64,000 nucleotides of DNA, taken from NCBI RefSeq assembly GCF_024609215.1, contig NZ_JANIPD030000001.1:372001-436000 (forward strand), in the 5' to 3' direction. A program made the position numbers and the translations under genes. The stretch comes from Curtanaerobium respiraculi. GTDB lineage: Bacteria; Actinomycetota; Coriobacteriia; Coriobacteriales; Eggerthellaceae. The notes under the pieces were generated by a model that was not told the origin of the DNA, made no database searches, and worked only from the letters and a program-made list of their open reading frames with translations. Shown here one piece after another: positions 39,201-46,400 of the stretch; position 1 is the stretch's first letter, and each line of letters begins with the position of its first letter.

Positions 39201-39587
39201 GGCGGAAACCTCGATAGATCGCTTGTTGGCGATATCGACATAGGAATAGGCGAAGTTGGAATACCCCCACCCTTTGAAGTTCCCCTTGCCCGCGGCGTTC
39301 GAGGCCGTCAGGAACGCCGGGTACTCGAACGGAACGTCATCGTATCCACCCCCGTCGGGAGTCTCGTACAACGTTGCCCGGAAACCCGCGAGCACGTAGC
39401 TTTGGAAATAATCGCTCCAGTACAGGTCGCCGTTCGCTTTCGGATCCCCCTGGTTGGCGGCGGGCGGAGCGGCCCATGCCCGCTCCGCGGGGGCTGCCAT
39501 GCACGCGAAGGCGCCCGCAACGCACAGCGCCAGGGCAAGCGCCACGGCCATCCGCCCGATCCTCCATCGCTTTTCCCGCTCGTCCAT
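36255..39587 (-). CDS. Cell-wall-anchored SpaA/VaFE-repeat surface protein
   Basis: An 1110-residue secreted protein. The signal peptide ends near AERAWA-AP (residue 39). An N-terminal domain (to about 205) contains a CC pair and many beta strands. From 207 come about six SpaA/Cna-B modules, each with an opening like LAGARYAVS and a closing E-box like VRETEPPSGY, REIAAPEGY or YEVKAPQGY, expected to form Lys-Asn isopeptide bonds. Then a VaFE domain (SVVAFEEMFHGDELFASH, DEGQTV), which forms a Thr-Gln ester crosslink. LAQTG at 1059-1063, a hydrophobic helix and an RRPRRLLRRR tail give a sorting signal. No sortase is encoded nearby. Likely pilin or adhesin. Confidence 0.87.
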   Translation of the reverse strand: MDEREKRWRIGRMAVALALALCVAGAFACMAAPAERAWAAPPAANQGDPKANGDLYWSDYFQSYVLAGFRATLYETPDGGGYDDVPFEYPAFLTASNAAGKGNFKGWGYSNFAYSYVDIANKRSIEVSALPDRGHCCQSNNDTTTSAPHVAVLVLDETESGWDASHAVYHGVFVLYVNNEVGSGTGDEYDQATVGWAKVEGYWRAYGSLDIAKVSANDSITKGNGCYTLAGARYAVSRADDGEACDTLVTDASGKARSKPLPVGTYTVRETEPPSGYRLDASTYTVEIEAGGVAHVNGGSVADAPAGQPVEALVSKVDAQTGGSAQGNASLAGARFAVKYYANMDGDASGEPTRSWVFETDAAGRAAFDESHLVSGDPFYLDTGYPGATGRPILPRGTVTIREIAAPEGYNLDDGCGGPAPTATSLVTGDDPVTLVAGNSQADSVQRGDFRVIKSGEVDFDGNDPQRPESVLVAGIRFQIINASAAPVVSPEDGKTKIAPGGVVCTIVTDENGYASTRSGKEVNGWSVPKGWSGALACGTYGVHEVIPPAVQADYRERHGTELLAAPDWRMSIPREGCYAPAALVEDKIPQTPLKIVKVDSESGLPVRGICSFRLLDANGDAVVHTARYPEERSEEVWTTNADGEVMLPLMLKQGTYRVQEVSAPRGYALGEETISFGVPAEYRTWDDPLVVEFADAPLRGSIEIAKSDGAGSPLAGACYAVQAAEDIVTLDGEVHAVRGQVVANLTTDAAGAARADGLYLGSYDVYEVKAPQGYAVDPETHRVEVGACAEGPQKVGARCSFSNEPTTFRLKKVDSAAGTPLPGAVFRIWTDDGAYDERVATDGAGVLEVSRLAPGTYHVHEEESPAGYWADGSQSRDFSFTVDERGLITSRERGIASGSSLEIERSNAPVSLGTTATVNGGHEGTLGTNVRLVDVVEYHGCVPGESYTVQGSLHRAVEDDDGAMKDGGEIAGSDGEPVTANATFEAEQAEGAVEVVFEFDSTAMEGASVVAFEEMFHGDELFASHADIDDEGQTVVFPVAVGVPAPKGPKPPVPETELAQTGDELLRLANPIALAAAGSLALCAHAVRRPRRLLRRRSLSVPRPSGVDK

Positions 39588-39838
39588 AGCCTCCCCCTCA
39601 TCGGAATACCGGTGGGACGAACCTACCCGACCCATTCCCCGCGCCATCCCGCCCTGCATCGGCAAGGGGCGCACCGGATGCGTCGCGTGGGCATGTCGAA
39701 ACCCCCTCTTCGGCCGCCTCCTTCCCATACGCAGGGCATCCCCAGAAAATCCCCGCATTTACCTCGAGCCTGCTCGCAAACGTGATGAGCCGGTGTACCA
39801 TTGGCTTCATTCAAGGTTGCACCCCGGAAAGGACTGTC
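39588..39838. other. Divergent spacer between surface protein and purL
   Basis: A 251-base GC-rich spacer with no gene seen. Short promoter-like sequences near 39800 (TACCAT) could serve purL, without a clear -35. No PurR-like operator or purine riboswitch was recognised. Confidence 0.3.
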
Positions 39839-42800
39839 ATGGTTTCCCGTATCTATGTGGAAAAGAAGCCCGGTTTCGATGTGGAAGCCCAACAACTGCT
39901 TCACGAGCTGCAGAGCATATTAGGAATGAAAGGCCTCACGGGGCTGCGCCTCGTGAACCGCTACGATGTGGAGGGGATCGACGATGCTCTATTCGCCGCC
40001 TGCATCCCGACGGTGTTCAGCGAACCGCAGAGCGACGTGACGTACGCCAGCCTGCATGACGAGTGCCTCCCCTGCGCCAACGTATTCGCCGTGGAGCCTC
40101 TTCCCGGACAGTTCGACCAGCGGTCGGACAGCGCCGCGGAATGCGTGCAGCTGATCAGCCAGGGCGAGCGCCCGCTGGTCCGCGCCGCGAAGGTGTACCT
40201 GCTGCAAGGCGCGCTTTCCCGCGAGGATATCGACGCAATCAAGCGCTATGTCATCAATCCGGTGGAAGCCCGCGAAGCCCGGCTGGATACTCCGGAGACC
40301 TTGGCGAACGATTATGCCGATCCCGCGCCCGTCGAGGTCCTGGATGGATTCAACACGCTCAACGAGAAGCAGCTGGGGGAATTCATCGCCGACCATGGCC
40401 TGGCGATGGACCTCGCGGATATCAAGTTCGCCCAGCTCCACTTCGCCAGCGAGGGCCGTTGCCCCACCATCACGGAGATCAAGGTGATCGACACGTATTG
40501 GTCGGACCACTGCCGCCACACCACTTTCGGCACGCAGCTGCAGGAGGTCAAGATCGATGACCAGATCATCCAGTTCGCCTTCATGAAGTATTTGAAGATG
40601 CGCGAGCAGCTGGGCCACACGGACAAGCCCATGACGCTGATGGACATGGGGACGATCGGCGCCAAATGGCTGAAGGACCAGGGCATCCTCCAAAACCTCG
40701 ACGAGAGCGAGGAGATAAACGCATGCACCGTCAAGGTGACTGTGGATGTCGATGGCGAGGACCAGGACTGGTTGTTCCTGTTCAAGAACGAGACGCACAA
40801 CCATCCCACCGAGATCGAGCCGTTCGGCGGGGCCGCCACCTGCATCGGCGGGGCCATCCGCGATCCGCTTTCCGGGCGCAGCTACGTGTACCAGGCCATG
40901 CGCGTCACCGGCGCGGGCGATCCTCTGGCTCCGGTGGAGGAAACGCTGACGGGCAAGCTCCCCCAACGCAAGCTCGTGACCACGGCTGCGGAGGGATACA
41001 GCAGCTACGGCAACCAGATTGGCCTGGCCACCGGGCAGGTGGACGAGCTCTACCATCCCGGCTATGTGGCCAAGCGCATGGAGATCGGCGCCGTGGTGGC
41101 TGCCACCCCCGCCGACCACGTCCGCCGCGAGGTGCCCGCCCCAGGCGACGTTGTCGTGTTGCTGGGCGGACGCACCGGCCGCGACGGCATTGGCGGGGCG
41201 ACCGGCTCATCGAAGGCGCACAACAAGGAATCCCTTGAAAAGGATGGTGCCGAGGTGCAGAAGGGCAACGCGCCCGTCGAGCGCAAGCTCCAGCGGCTCT
41301 TCCGCCGCGGGGACGCCTGCCGTCTGATCAAGCGTTGCAACGATTTCGGGGCGGGCGGCGTGTCCGTCGCAATCGGCGAGCTGGCCGATAGCCTCTACAT
41401 CGACCTGGACAAGGTTCCCAAGAAGTATGAGGGCCTCGACGGCACCGAACTCGCCATATCGGAGAGCCAGGAGCGCATGGCATGCGCCATCGCAGCGGAT
41501 GACGTGGATGAGTTCCTCGCCTACGCTCGTGAGGAGAACCTGGAGGCAACCGTCGTCGCCGAGGTCACCGACACCGGCCGTATGCAAGAGGTGTGGAACG
41601 GCACGATGATCGTCGACCTGAGCCGCGAATTCTTGAACAGCAACGGCGCGCCCAAATTCCAGAAGGCGCATCTTGCGGCCCCGCGCCCCTATGAGCGCAC
41701 ATGGGAGGGCAACACCGTCGAGGAGCGCATGAATTCCCTGGTGCGCGATTTGAACGTCTGCGGCAAGAAGGGACTGTCCGAGCGATTCGACAGCACCATC
41801 GGCGCGGGCACCGTGCTCATGCCCTTCGGCGGGGCGCGCCAGCTCACGCCCGCCCTGGCCATGGCGGCGAAGCTCCCCGTGTTCGGCGAGACGCGCACGA
41901 TCAGCGGCATGGCATGGGGTTTCAACCCTTACCTGATGGAGGCGGACCCCTTCACTGGCGCGTATCTCTCCGTGGTCGAGAGCGTTGCGAAATTCATCGC
42001 CTCGGGCTTCGAGATAAAGAACGCCTACCTCACCTTCCAGGAATACTTCGAAAAGCTGCGCGACGATGCCGAGCGCTGGGGTAAACCAGCAAGCGCGCTC
42101 CTCGGAGCGCTGATGGCCCAGGTCGACCTCGGCGTAGGCGCCATCGGCGGCAAGGACAGCATGAGCGGGTCGTTCGAGGACCTGGATGTGCCGCCCACCC
42201 TGGTCTCGTTCTGCACGGGCATCGGCACGATCGACCGCGTGACGAGCCCCGAATTCAAAGGGGCGCGCCATCGCGTCATCGAAATCCGCCCCGAGTACTC
42301 CCTGGGGGGGCTGCTGCCCGACACGAGCGGGCTCATGGCCGCCTTCGACGTCGTGCAATACCTCATCGAAGAGGGCTTGGCGCTCGCCGTGACCACCCCG
42401 GGCTATGGATGCGCCGCCGAAGCGCTGTTCAAGAGCACGCTGGGCAACGCAATCGGAATCACGCTCGACCAGGCCAAGGACCCCGACGAGCTGTTCACGC
42501 CCGCCTACGGTTCTTTCTTCGTGGAGCTCGCCTGCGGCACGGACGTCCCCGAGGCCGAGGGGACGCTCTCCATCAGGGAAATCGGCATGACCACCGCCGC
42601 CTACGAGTTCGTTGCCGGCGGCGAATCCATCAGCCTCGCCCAGCTGCAGAAAGCCTGGGAGGGCAAGCTCGAGCCGGTGTTCCCGTACCGCAACCGCGCG
42701 GGTGAGACGGAGGCGGTCTCGAGCGGATCGCACCTCCCCCTCACCTTCAATGGGACGATTGCGAGGCCGCGCGTGGTCATCCCCGTGTTCCCGGGCAACA

Positions 42801-43564
42801 ACTGCGAATATGACAGCGCCGCGGCGTTCGAGCGGGCGGGCGCTATCCCGCAGACGCTCGTCATCAACAACCTCTCGCCGCAGGCCGTTGCGGAAAGCAC
42901 CGAGGCGCTGGTGCGGGCGATCGATGAGAGCCAGATCATCATGATCCCCGGCGGGTTCAGCGGCGGCGACGAGCCCGACGGCTCTGCGAAGTTCATCACC
43001 GCGTTCTTCCGCGCCCCGGCGGTGACGGAAGCGGTGCTCGATCTTTTGCAGAACCGCAACGGCTTGATGCTGGGTATCTGCAACGGCTTCCAGGCCCTCG
43101 TGAAGCTGGGGCTGGTGCCCTTCGGCAACATCCGCCCCATGGACGCCAGCTGCCCCACACTCACCTTCAACAGCATCGGCCGACACCAGAGCCGCCTGGT
43201 GCGCACGCGCGTGGCCAGCAATCTTTCTCCATGGCTGTCCCGCTGCAACGTCGGGGATGTGCATACCATGCCGATCAGCAACGGCGAAGGCCGATTCGTG
43301 GTGAGCGACGAGCTGTTCACACGGCTGAAAGACGCGGGGCAGATCGCGACCCAGTACGTCAACGCCTCGGGCGCCCCTAGCATGAACTGGGAAGACAACC
43401 CCAGCGGAAGCGCATGGGCCATCGAGGGCATCACGAGCCCCGACGGGCGCGTATTCGGCAAGATGGGCCACACCGAGCGCAACGGAACCGGATTGTACGC
43501 CAACTTCCCCGGCCAATCGATGCAACCGCTGTTCGAATCCGGCGTGGGCTATTTCACCGACTAG
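39839..43564 (+). CDS. purL: Phosphoribosylformylglycinamidine synthase, single-chain
   Basis: A 1241-residue FGAM synthase combining an N-terminal PurS-like part, the ATP-dependent synthetase and a C-terminal glutamine amidotransferase domain. Landmarks are DTYWSDHCRHTTF (catalytic His), FKNETHNHPTEIEPFGGAATC, GGKDSMSGSF and, in the amidotransferase part, MIPGGFSGGDEP and the nucleophile in GICNGFQALVKLG. ATG 39839 follows GGAAAGGA. The large fused form differs from the split PurSQL of many Gram-positives. Converts FGAR and glutamine to FGAM. Confidence 0.96.
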   Translation: MVSRIYVEKKPGFDVEAQQLLHELQSILGMKGLTGLRLVNRYDVEGIDDALFAACIPTVFSEPQSDVTYASLHDECLPCANVFAVEPLPGQFDQRSDSAAECVQLISQGERPLVRAAKVYLLQGALSREDIDAIKRYVINPVEAREARLDTPETLANDYADPAPVEVLDGFNTLNEKQLGEFIADHGLAMDLADIKFAQLHFASEGRCPTITEIKVIDTYWSDHCRHTTFGTQLQEVKIDDQIIQFAFMKYLKMREQLGHTDKPMTLMDMGTIGAKWLKDQGILQNLDESEEINACTVKVTVDVDGEDQDWLFLFKNETHNHPTEIEPFGGAATCIGGAIRDPLSGRSYVYQAMRVTGAGDPLAPVEETLTGKLPQRKLVTTAAEGYSSYGNQIGLATGQVDELYHPGYVAKRMEIGAVVAATPADHVRREVPAPGDVVVLLGGRTGRDGIGGATGSSKAHNKESLEKDGAEVQKGNAPVERKLQRLFRRGDACRLIKRCNDFGAGGVSVAIGELADSLYIDLDKVPKKYEGLDGTELAISESQERMACAIAADDVDEFLAYAREENLEATVVAEVTDTGRMQEVWNGTMIVDLSREFLNSNGAPKFQKAHLAAPRPYERTWEGNTVEERMNSLVRDLNVCGKKGLSERFDSTIGAGTVLMPFGGARQLTPALAMAAKLPVFGETRTISGMAWGFNPYLMEADPFTGAYLSVVESVAKFIASGFEIKNAYLTFQEYFEKLRDDAERWGKPASALLGALMAQVDLGVGAIGGKDSMSGSFEDLDVPPTLVSFCTGIGTIDRVTSPEFKGARHRVIEIRPEYSLGGLLPDTSGLMAAFDVVQYLIEEGLALAVTTPGYGCAAEALFKSTLGNAIGITLDQAKDPDELFTPAYGSFFVELACGTDVPEAEGTLSIREIGMTTAAYEFVAGGESISLAQLQKAWEGKLEPVFPYRNRAGETEAVSSGSHLPLTFNGTIARPRVVIPVFPGNNCEYDSAAAFERAGAIPQTLVINNLSPQAVAESTEALVRAIDESQIIMIPGGFSGGDEPDGSAKFITAFFRAPAVTEAVLDLLQNRNGLMLGICNGFQALVKLGLVPFGNIRPMDASCPTLTFNSIGRHQSRLVRTRVASNLSPWLSRCNVGDVHTMPISNGEGRFVVSDELFTRLKDAGQIATQYVNASGAPSMNWEDNPSGSAWAIEGITSPDGRVFGKMGHTERNGTGLYANFPGQSMQPLFESGVGYFTD

Positions 43565-43573
43565 AAGCTTGAT

Positions 43574-43606
43574 GCCCGGCGGGACATGGAACCCGTCCCG
43601 CCGGGC
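43574..43606 (+). other. Strong hairpin after purL
   Basis: A perfect 12-bp stem GCCCGGCGGGAC/GTCCCGCCGGGC with a 9-base loop, ten bases after the purL stop and just before the next gene. No T run. Probably limits read-through or protects the purL mRNA end. Confidence 0.55.
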
Positions 43607-43629
43607 GGAACGAGGGAGAAATTCAAAAC

Positions 43630-44289
43630 ATGGACATCTTCACCGGCACCCGCGGGTTCATATTCGACTGCGATGGCACCCTGCTCGATTCCATTCCTGC
43701 GTGGAACGCCTGCGAAGCGGAACTCGAACGGCTCGCAGGGGCCACGTTCACCGAAGATCAGCTGGAAGAGCTCAGAGCCGCCAGCATCACCGAAGCAGCG
43801 CGCATCTTCCACGAACGGTATGGAATAGGCCGGAGCGCCGAAGACGTGCTTCGCATGGAAGACGAGATGCTGTTGGACCTGTACCGAACGGAGGTGGGGG
43901 CGAAACCCGGGGCACGCGATCTGCTCGCCTATGCAGGGGAACGGAGCATACCCTGCACGGTGGTCACCAGCAGCCCCCTGCGTTACGTTCGGGCGGGATT
44001 GCAGCGGAACGGGCTGACTGCATACCTCCGCGAGATCTGCACCACCGACGAGCTGAACACGAGCAAGCAGGAGCCGGGGATCTACGAGCACGCCATGGCG
44101 ACTATGGGTTCAACCCCTGAAACGACCTGGGGATTCGACGATGCCGTCTATGCGATCCGCGTCATGGAGTCGATGGGGATCCGCGCAATCGGCGCGTATG
44201 ACTGCAACGAAACCGGCGCCTACGAAAACCTTGCCGCAGCAGCCACCATGATCGTCCGCTCCCTCTCAGAACTCGTTCCCGCCGAATAG
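43630..44289 (+). CDS. HAD-superfamily phosphatase
   Basis: A 219-residue HAD hydrolase. Motif I is FIFDCDGTLLDS (nucleophile and acid Asp), motif II VVTSSPL, the conserved Lys probably in NTSKQEPG, and motif IV TWGFDDAVYAI, where the usual DD pair is FDD. A helical cap of the beta-phosphoglucomutase or phosphoglycolate type fills residues 20-85. Substrate unknown. It follows purL after a hairpin and may be co-transcribed. Confidence 0.83.
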   Translation: MDIFTGTRGFIFDCDGTLLDSIPAWNACEAELERLAGATFTEDQLEELRAASITEAARIFHERYGIGRSAEDVLRMEDEMLLDLYRTEVGAKPGARDLLAYAGERSIPCTVVTSSPLRYVRAGLQRNGLTAYLREICTTDELNTSKQEPGIYEHAMATMGSTPETTWGFDDAVYAIRVMESMGIRAIGAYDCNETGAYENLAAAATMIVRSLSELVPAE

Positions 44290-44335
44290 CATCGAATTCC
44301 ATACCACCCGGATACCCGAGAGGGGTCCCTTCAGC

Positions 44336-44435
44336 GCGTGACGGCCAACCGTATTGGTTGTCACATAACGTGAGGAGATGCGGATGGGGTTATCTCAAGC
44401 TGTTATGTGACAACCAATACGGTTGGCCGTCACGC
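44336..44435. repeat. Long inverted-repeat element, copy 1
   Basis: Perfect 34-base arms (44336-44369 and 44402-44435) around a 32-base loop. The arm begins GTGACGGCCAACCGTATTGG and ends TTGTCACATAAC. It ends four bases before the stop codon of the minus-strand toxin gene and lies after the HAD gene stop. Copy 2 is at 45177-45273. Neither arm is followed by a T run, so it is not a classical terminator. Confidence 0.9.
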
Positions 44436-44439
44436 CACA

Positions 44440-44724
44440 TTACATGTTCGGCAGGTTGCCGTAGACGCCCTGCCGATGGCCTACGCGAACGACCTTGATT
44501 TCCAGCACATTGTCCAATATCCTCCCGAGTATCCGATACGAACCGACGCGCCAACGCCAGCCGCTTTCCGTACCCTGAAGCCGCTTGCCCCCGTGCACAT
44601 TCCTTGGATTCTCGCAGCCGGAAAGGTTCTCGTTGATCCACGAGAGGATCATCAATCGCTGCTTCTTGGGAATCTTCTTCAGATCCTTCACCGCAGCCCC
44701 GGAGAACTCTACCGCGTAGCTCAA
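44440..44724 (-). CDS. RelE/ParE-family toxin
   Basis: A 94-residue basic protein beginning MSYAVEFSGAAVKDLKKIPK, with WRWRVGSYRILGRI and VRVGHRQGVY near the C-terminus, the usual RelE-superfamily outline (basic residues and an Arg on the central sheet). Members either cleave mRNA at the ribosome or poison gyrase; this copy is not assigned. Its start overlaps the antitoxin stop by four bases. Confidence 0.85.
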   Translation of the reverse strand: MSYAVEFSGAAVKDLKKIPKKQRLMILSWINENLSGCENPRNVHGGKRLQGTESGWRWRVGSYRILGRILDNVLEIKVVRVGHRQGVYGNLPNM

Positions 44725-44942
44725 TCGGACATCACGGCCATGCGCATAACCTCGTCCATCGTGTACGTCGCGCCGTCATCCTCCGCTATGGCCTCTTCGT
44801 ACGCCTGCAAATCGGCCGCTTCTTCGATGCGCTCCAAAACGGACTCGCGTACGACTTCGGAAAAGCTCTTTCCGACGAAATCGGCGTAGGATTGGATCCA
44901 ATCGCGCTCTTCCGGAGCGAACCGGATCGCCGTCGCATTCAT
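44721..44942 (-). CDS. RelB-type antitoxin (DUF6290-like)
   Basis: A 73-residue protein beginning MNATAIRFAPEERDWIQSYA, a ribbon-helix-helix start, with FSEVVRESVLERIEEA and an acidic C-terminus that would wrap the toxin. ATG 44942 is chosen because similar antitoxins start T/N-ATAIRF and GGAGGAG lies nine bases upstream; an ATG six bases earlier is possible. Encoded first, as typical for type II modules. Confidence 0.83.
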   Translation of the reverse strand: MNATAIRFAPEERDWIQSYADFVGKSFSEVVRESVLERIEEAADLQAYEEAIAEDDGATYTMDEVMRMAVMSD

Positions 44943-44965
44943 GGCCATCCACTCCTCCAATCAAC

Positions 44966-44982
44966 GTGCTACATCGTAGTAC
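44966..44982 (-). promoter_or_regulatory. Palindromic operator of the toxin-antitoxin operon
   Basis: GTGCTAC-ATC-GTAGTAC, six of seven arm positions symmetrical, lies 24 bases before the antitoxin start. Ribbon-helix-helix antitoxins bind such short palindromes to repress their own promoter. The gap 44943-45176 otherwise holds only a GCCGCCTG/CAGGCGGC hairpin (45134-45168). Confidence 0.5.
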
Positions 44983-45176
44983 TTTTCAAGATACCACGAT
45001 CTTCTTTTGTTGAAAATGGACATGCAGGAAACCAAAAGGAGATGTTTGATTCTCCCTGAGTAGAATCTATCGACTCCGAGAATGTTCGGGTACCCCGCAT
45101 ACCGGTTGGAGATGCATGCGCCATAAACAACATGCCGCCTGGAGAATCAGCGCATCCCCGCAGGCGGCCAAGGCGA

Positions 45177-45273
45177 GTGACGGCCAACCGTATTGTTTGT
45201 CACATAACTGACGGACGACCGTATAGGGTTGTCTCAAGCTTGTTATGTGACAAACAATACGGTTGGCCGTCAC
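45177..45273. repeat. Long inverted-repeat element, copy 2
   Basis: Perfect 32-base arms (45177-45208 and 45242-45273) around a 33-base loop. Arms match copy 1 at 31 of 32 positions; the one change (G to T on the left) is mirrored by C to A on the right, keeping the pairing perfect. It ends four bases before the perR stop codon. The loop shares GGGTT, TCTCAAGCT with copy 1, giving the element an orientation. Confidence 0.9.
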
Positions 45274-45277
45274 GAAC

Positions 45278-45676
45278 CTACCCCTCCTCTGCTTTCCGTT
45301 TCTGGCAGGCGGGACACACCCCCTCGAACAGGGTGGCATGCCCGGTCACGCGATAGCCCGACGCATCTTCCGCCAACGCATCCGCCTGCGCGTCGTAGGG
45401 GATGGGGACGTCGTCCACCGCCCCGCAAACGCTGCAGACGATATGCCCGTGCCCCTCGACGCGATGATCGTACCTGCAACCGTCGCCCGTCTTCACGACG
45501 AGGATGCTCCCATCCTCTGCGAGCAGGTTGAGGTTCCTATACACCGTGCCCATGCTGATCTTTTTGTCCTGCGCATGCACGCGTTCGTACACCTGCGCGG
45601 CCGTGGGATGGCAATCGAGCCCCCGGACGGCATCGAGGACGATTTGACGTTGCCGGGTGCTCCTCCGTTTGACCAT
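45278..45676 (-). CDS. perR: Peroxide-responsive Fur-family repressor PerR
   Basis: A 132-residue Fur-family protein beginning MVKRRSTRQRQIVLDAV. The DNA-binding helix is HPTAAQVYERV. The regulatory metal ligands of PerR are present: His of CHPTAAQ, then YDHRVEGHGH and the Asp in GAVDD, the residue that is Asp in PerR and Glu in Fur. Structural zinc is held by CSVC and CPAC. ATG 45676 follows GGAGGA at seven bases. Divergent from ahpC, which it likely represses. Confidence 0.87.
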   Translation of the reverse strand: MVKRRSTRQRQIVLDAVRGLDCHPTAAQVYERVHAQDKKISMGTVYRNLNLLAEDGSILVVKTGDGCRYDHRVEGHGHIVCSVCGAVDDVPIPYDAQADALAEDASGYRVTGHATLFEGVCPACQKRKAEEG

Positions 45677-45701
45677 TCCAAATTCCTCCATAATTTTTCT
45701 C

Positions 45702-45747
45702 TTGACATCCTGTATCAATTATAAATAATAGGAACTGTTATTAATAA
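45702..45747 (+). promoter_or_regulatory. ahpC promoter with Per-box-like operator
   Basis: TTGACA (45702-45707), 16-base spacer, AATAAT (45724-45729) is a strong plus-strand promoter. ATTAT-AA-ATAAT (45718-45729) overlaps its -10 and also a TATAAT on the minus strand facing perR; it resembles the PerR box TTATAATnATTATAA. A second palindrome TTATTAATAA follows at 45738-45747. Confidence 0.7.
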
Positions 45748-45770
45748 AGGCAACCCTTAAGGAGCAGATT

Positions 45771-46334
45771 ATGTCCCTCATCGGCAAGCAAATCAAGGAT
45801 TTCAGCGTGCAGGCCTATCAGAACGGTGACATCAGGACCGTCACCAAGGAAGACGTCCTGGGAAAGTGGAACCTGTTCTTCTTCTACCCCGCGGACTTCA
45901 CCTTCGTGTGCCCGACCGAACTGGAAGATCTCCAGAACAATTACGAGAAGTTCCAAGCTGCAGGTGCGGAAGTGTACTCCGTCAGCTGTGACACCGAGTT
46001 CACCCACAAGGCATGGCACGACGAATCCGAACGCATCGGCAAGGTCACCTATCCCATGCTGGCGGACCCCGCGCATAAGCTGGCGAAGATGTTCAAGGTC
46101 CTCATAAAGGACGCCGGCCAGGCGGAGCGCGGCGCTTTCATCGTCGATCCCGAAGGTACCATCCAGGTCCAGCTCATCACCGCAGGCGGCATCGGCCGCA
46201 ACGCGGACGAACTGCTTCGCCTCTTGCAGGCAGCCCAGTTCGTGGCCGAGCATGGCGACCAGGTCTGCCCGGCGAAGTGGCAGCCCGGCGCCGAGACGCT
46301 TGCCCCCAGCCTCGATCTGGTCGGCCAGCTGTAA
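45771..46334 (+). CDS. ahpC: Alkyl hydroperoxide reductase subunit C, 2-Cys peroxiredoxin
   Basis: A 187-residue typical 2-Cys peroxiredoxin. Peroxidatic Cys47 is in FTFVCPTE, resolving Cys166 in QVCPAKW. AAGGAG precedes the ATG. It reduces hydrogen peroxide and organic peroxides and is re-reduced by the flavoprotein encoded 66 bases downstream. Confidence 0.97.
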   Translation: MSLIGKQIKDFSVQAYQNGDIRTVTKEDVLGKWNLFFFYPADFTFVCPTELEDLQNNYEKFQAAGAEVYSVSCDTEFTHKAWHDESERIGKVTYPMLADPAHKLAKMFKVLIKDAGQAERGAFIVDPEGTIQVQLITAGGIGRNADELLRLLQAAQFVAEHGDQVCPAKWQPGAETLAPSLDLVGQL

Positions 46335-46357
46335 TAACCCCTTACGCATTTTCGATC

Positions 46358-46381
46358 GGCCGCAATCCCACGGTTGCGGCC
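46358..46381 (+). other. Hairpin between ahpC and ahpF-like gene
   Basis: A perfect 8-bp stem GGCCGCAA/TTGCGGCC with an 8-base loop, no T run. Its position suits partial attenuation giving more AhpC than reductase. Confidence 0.5.
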
Positions 46382-46400
46382 TCCTTATGAGGAGGTTTTC

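Noticed and set aside
41207-43525. 772-codon minus-strand frame opposite purL
   Set aside because: purL is complete with catalytic residues on the plus strand; no signal supports the antisense frame.
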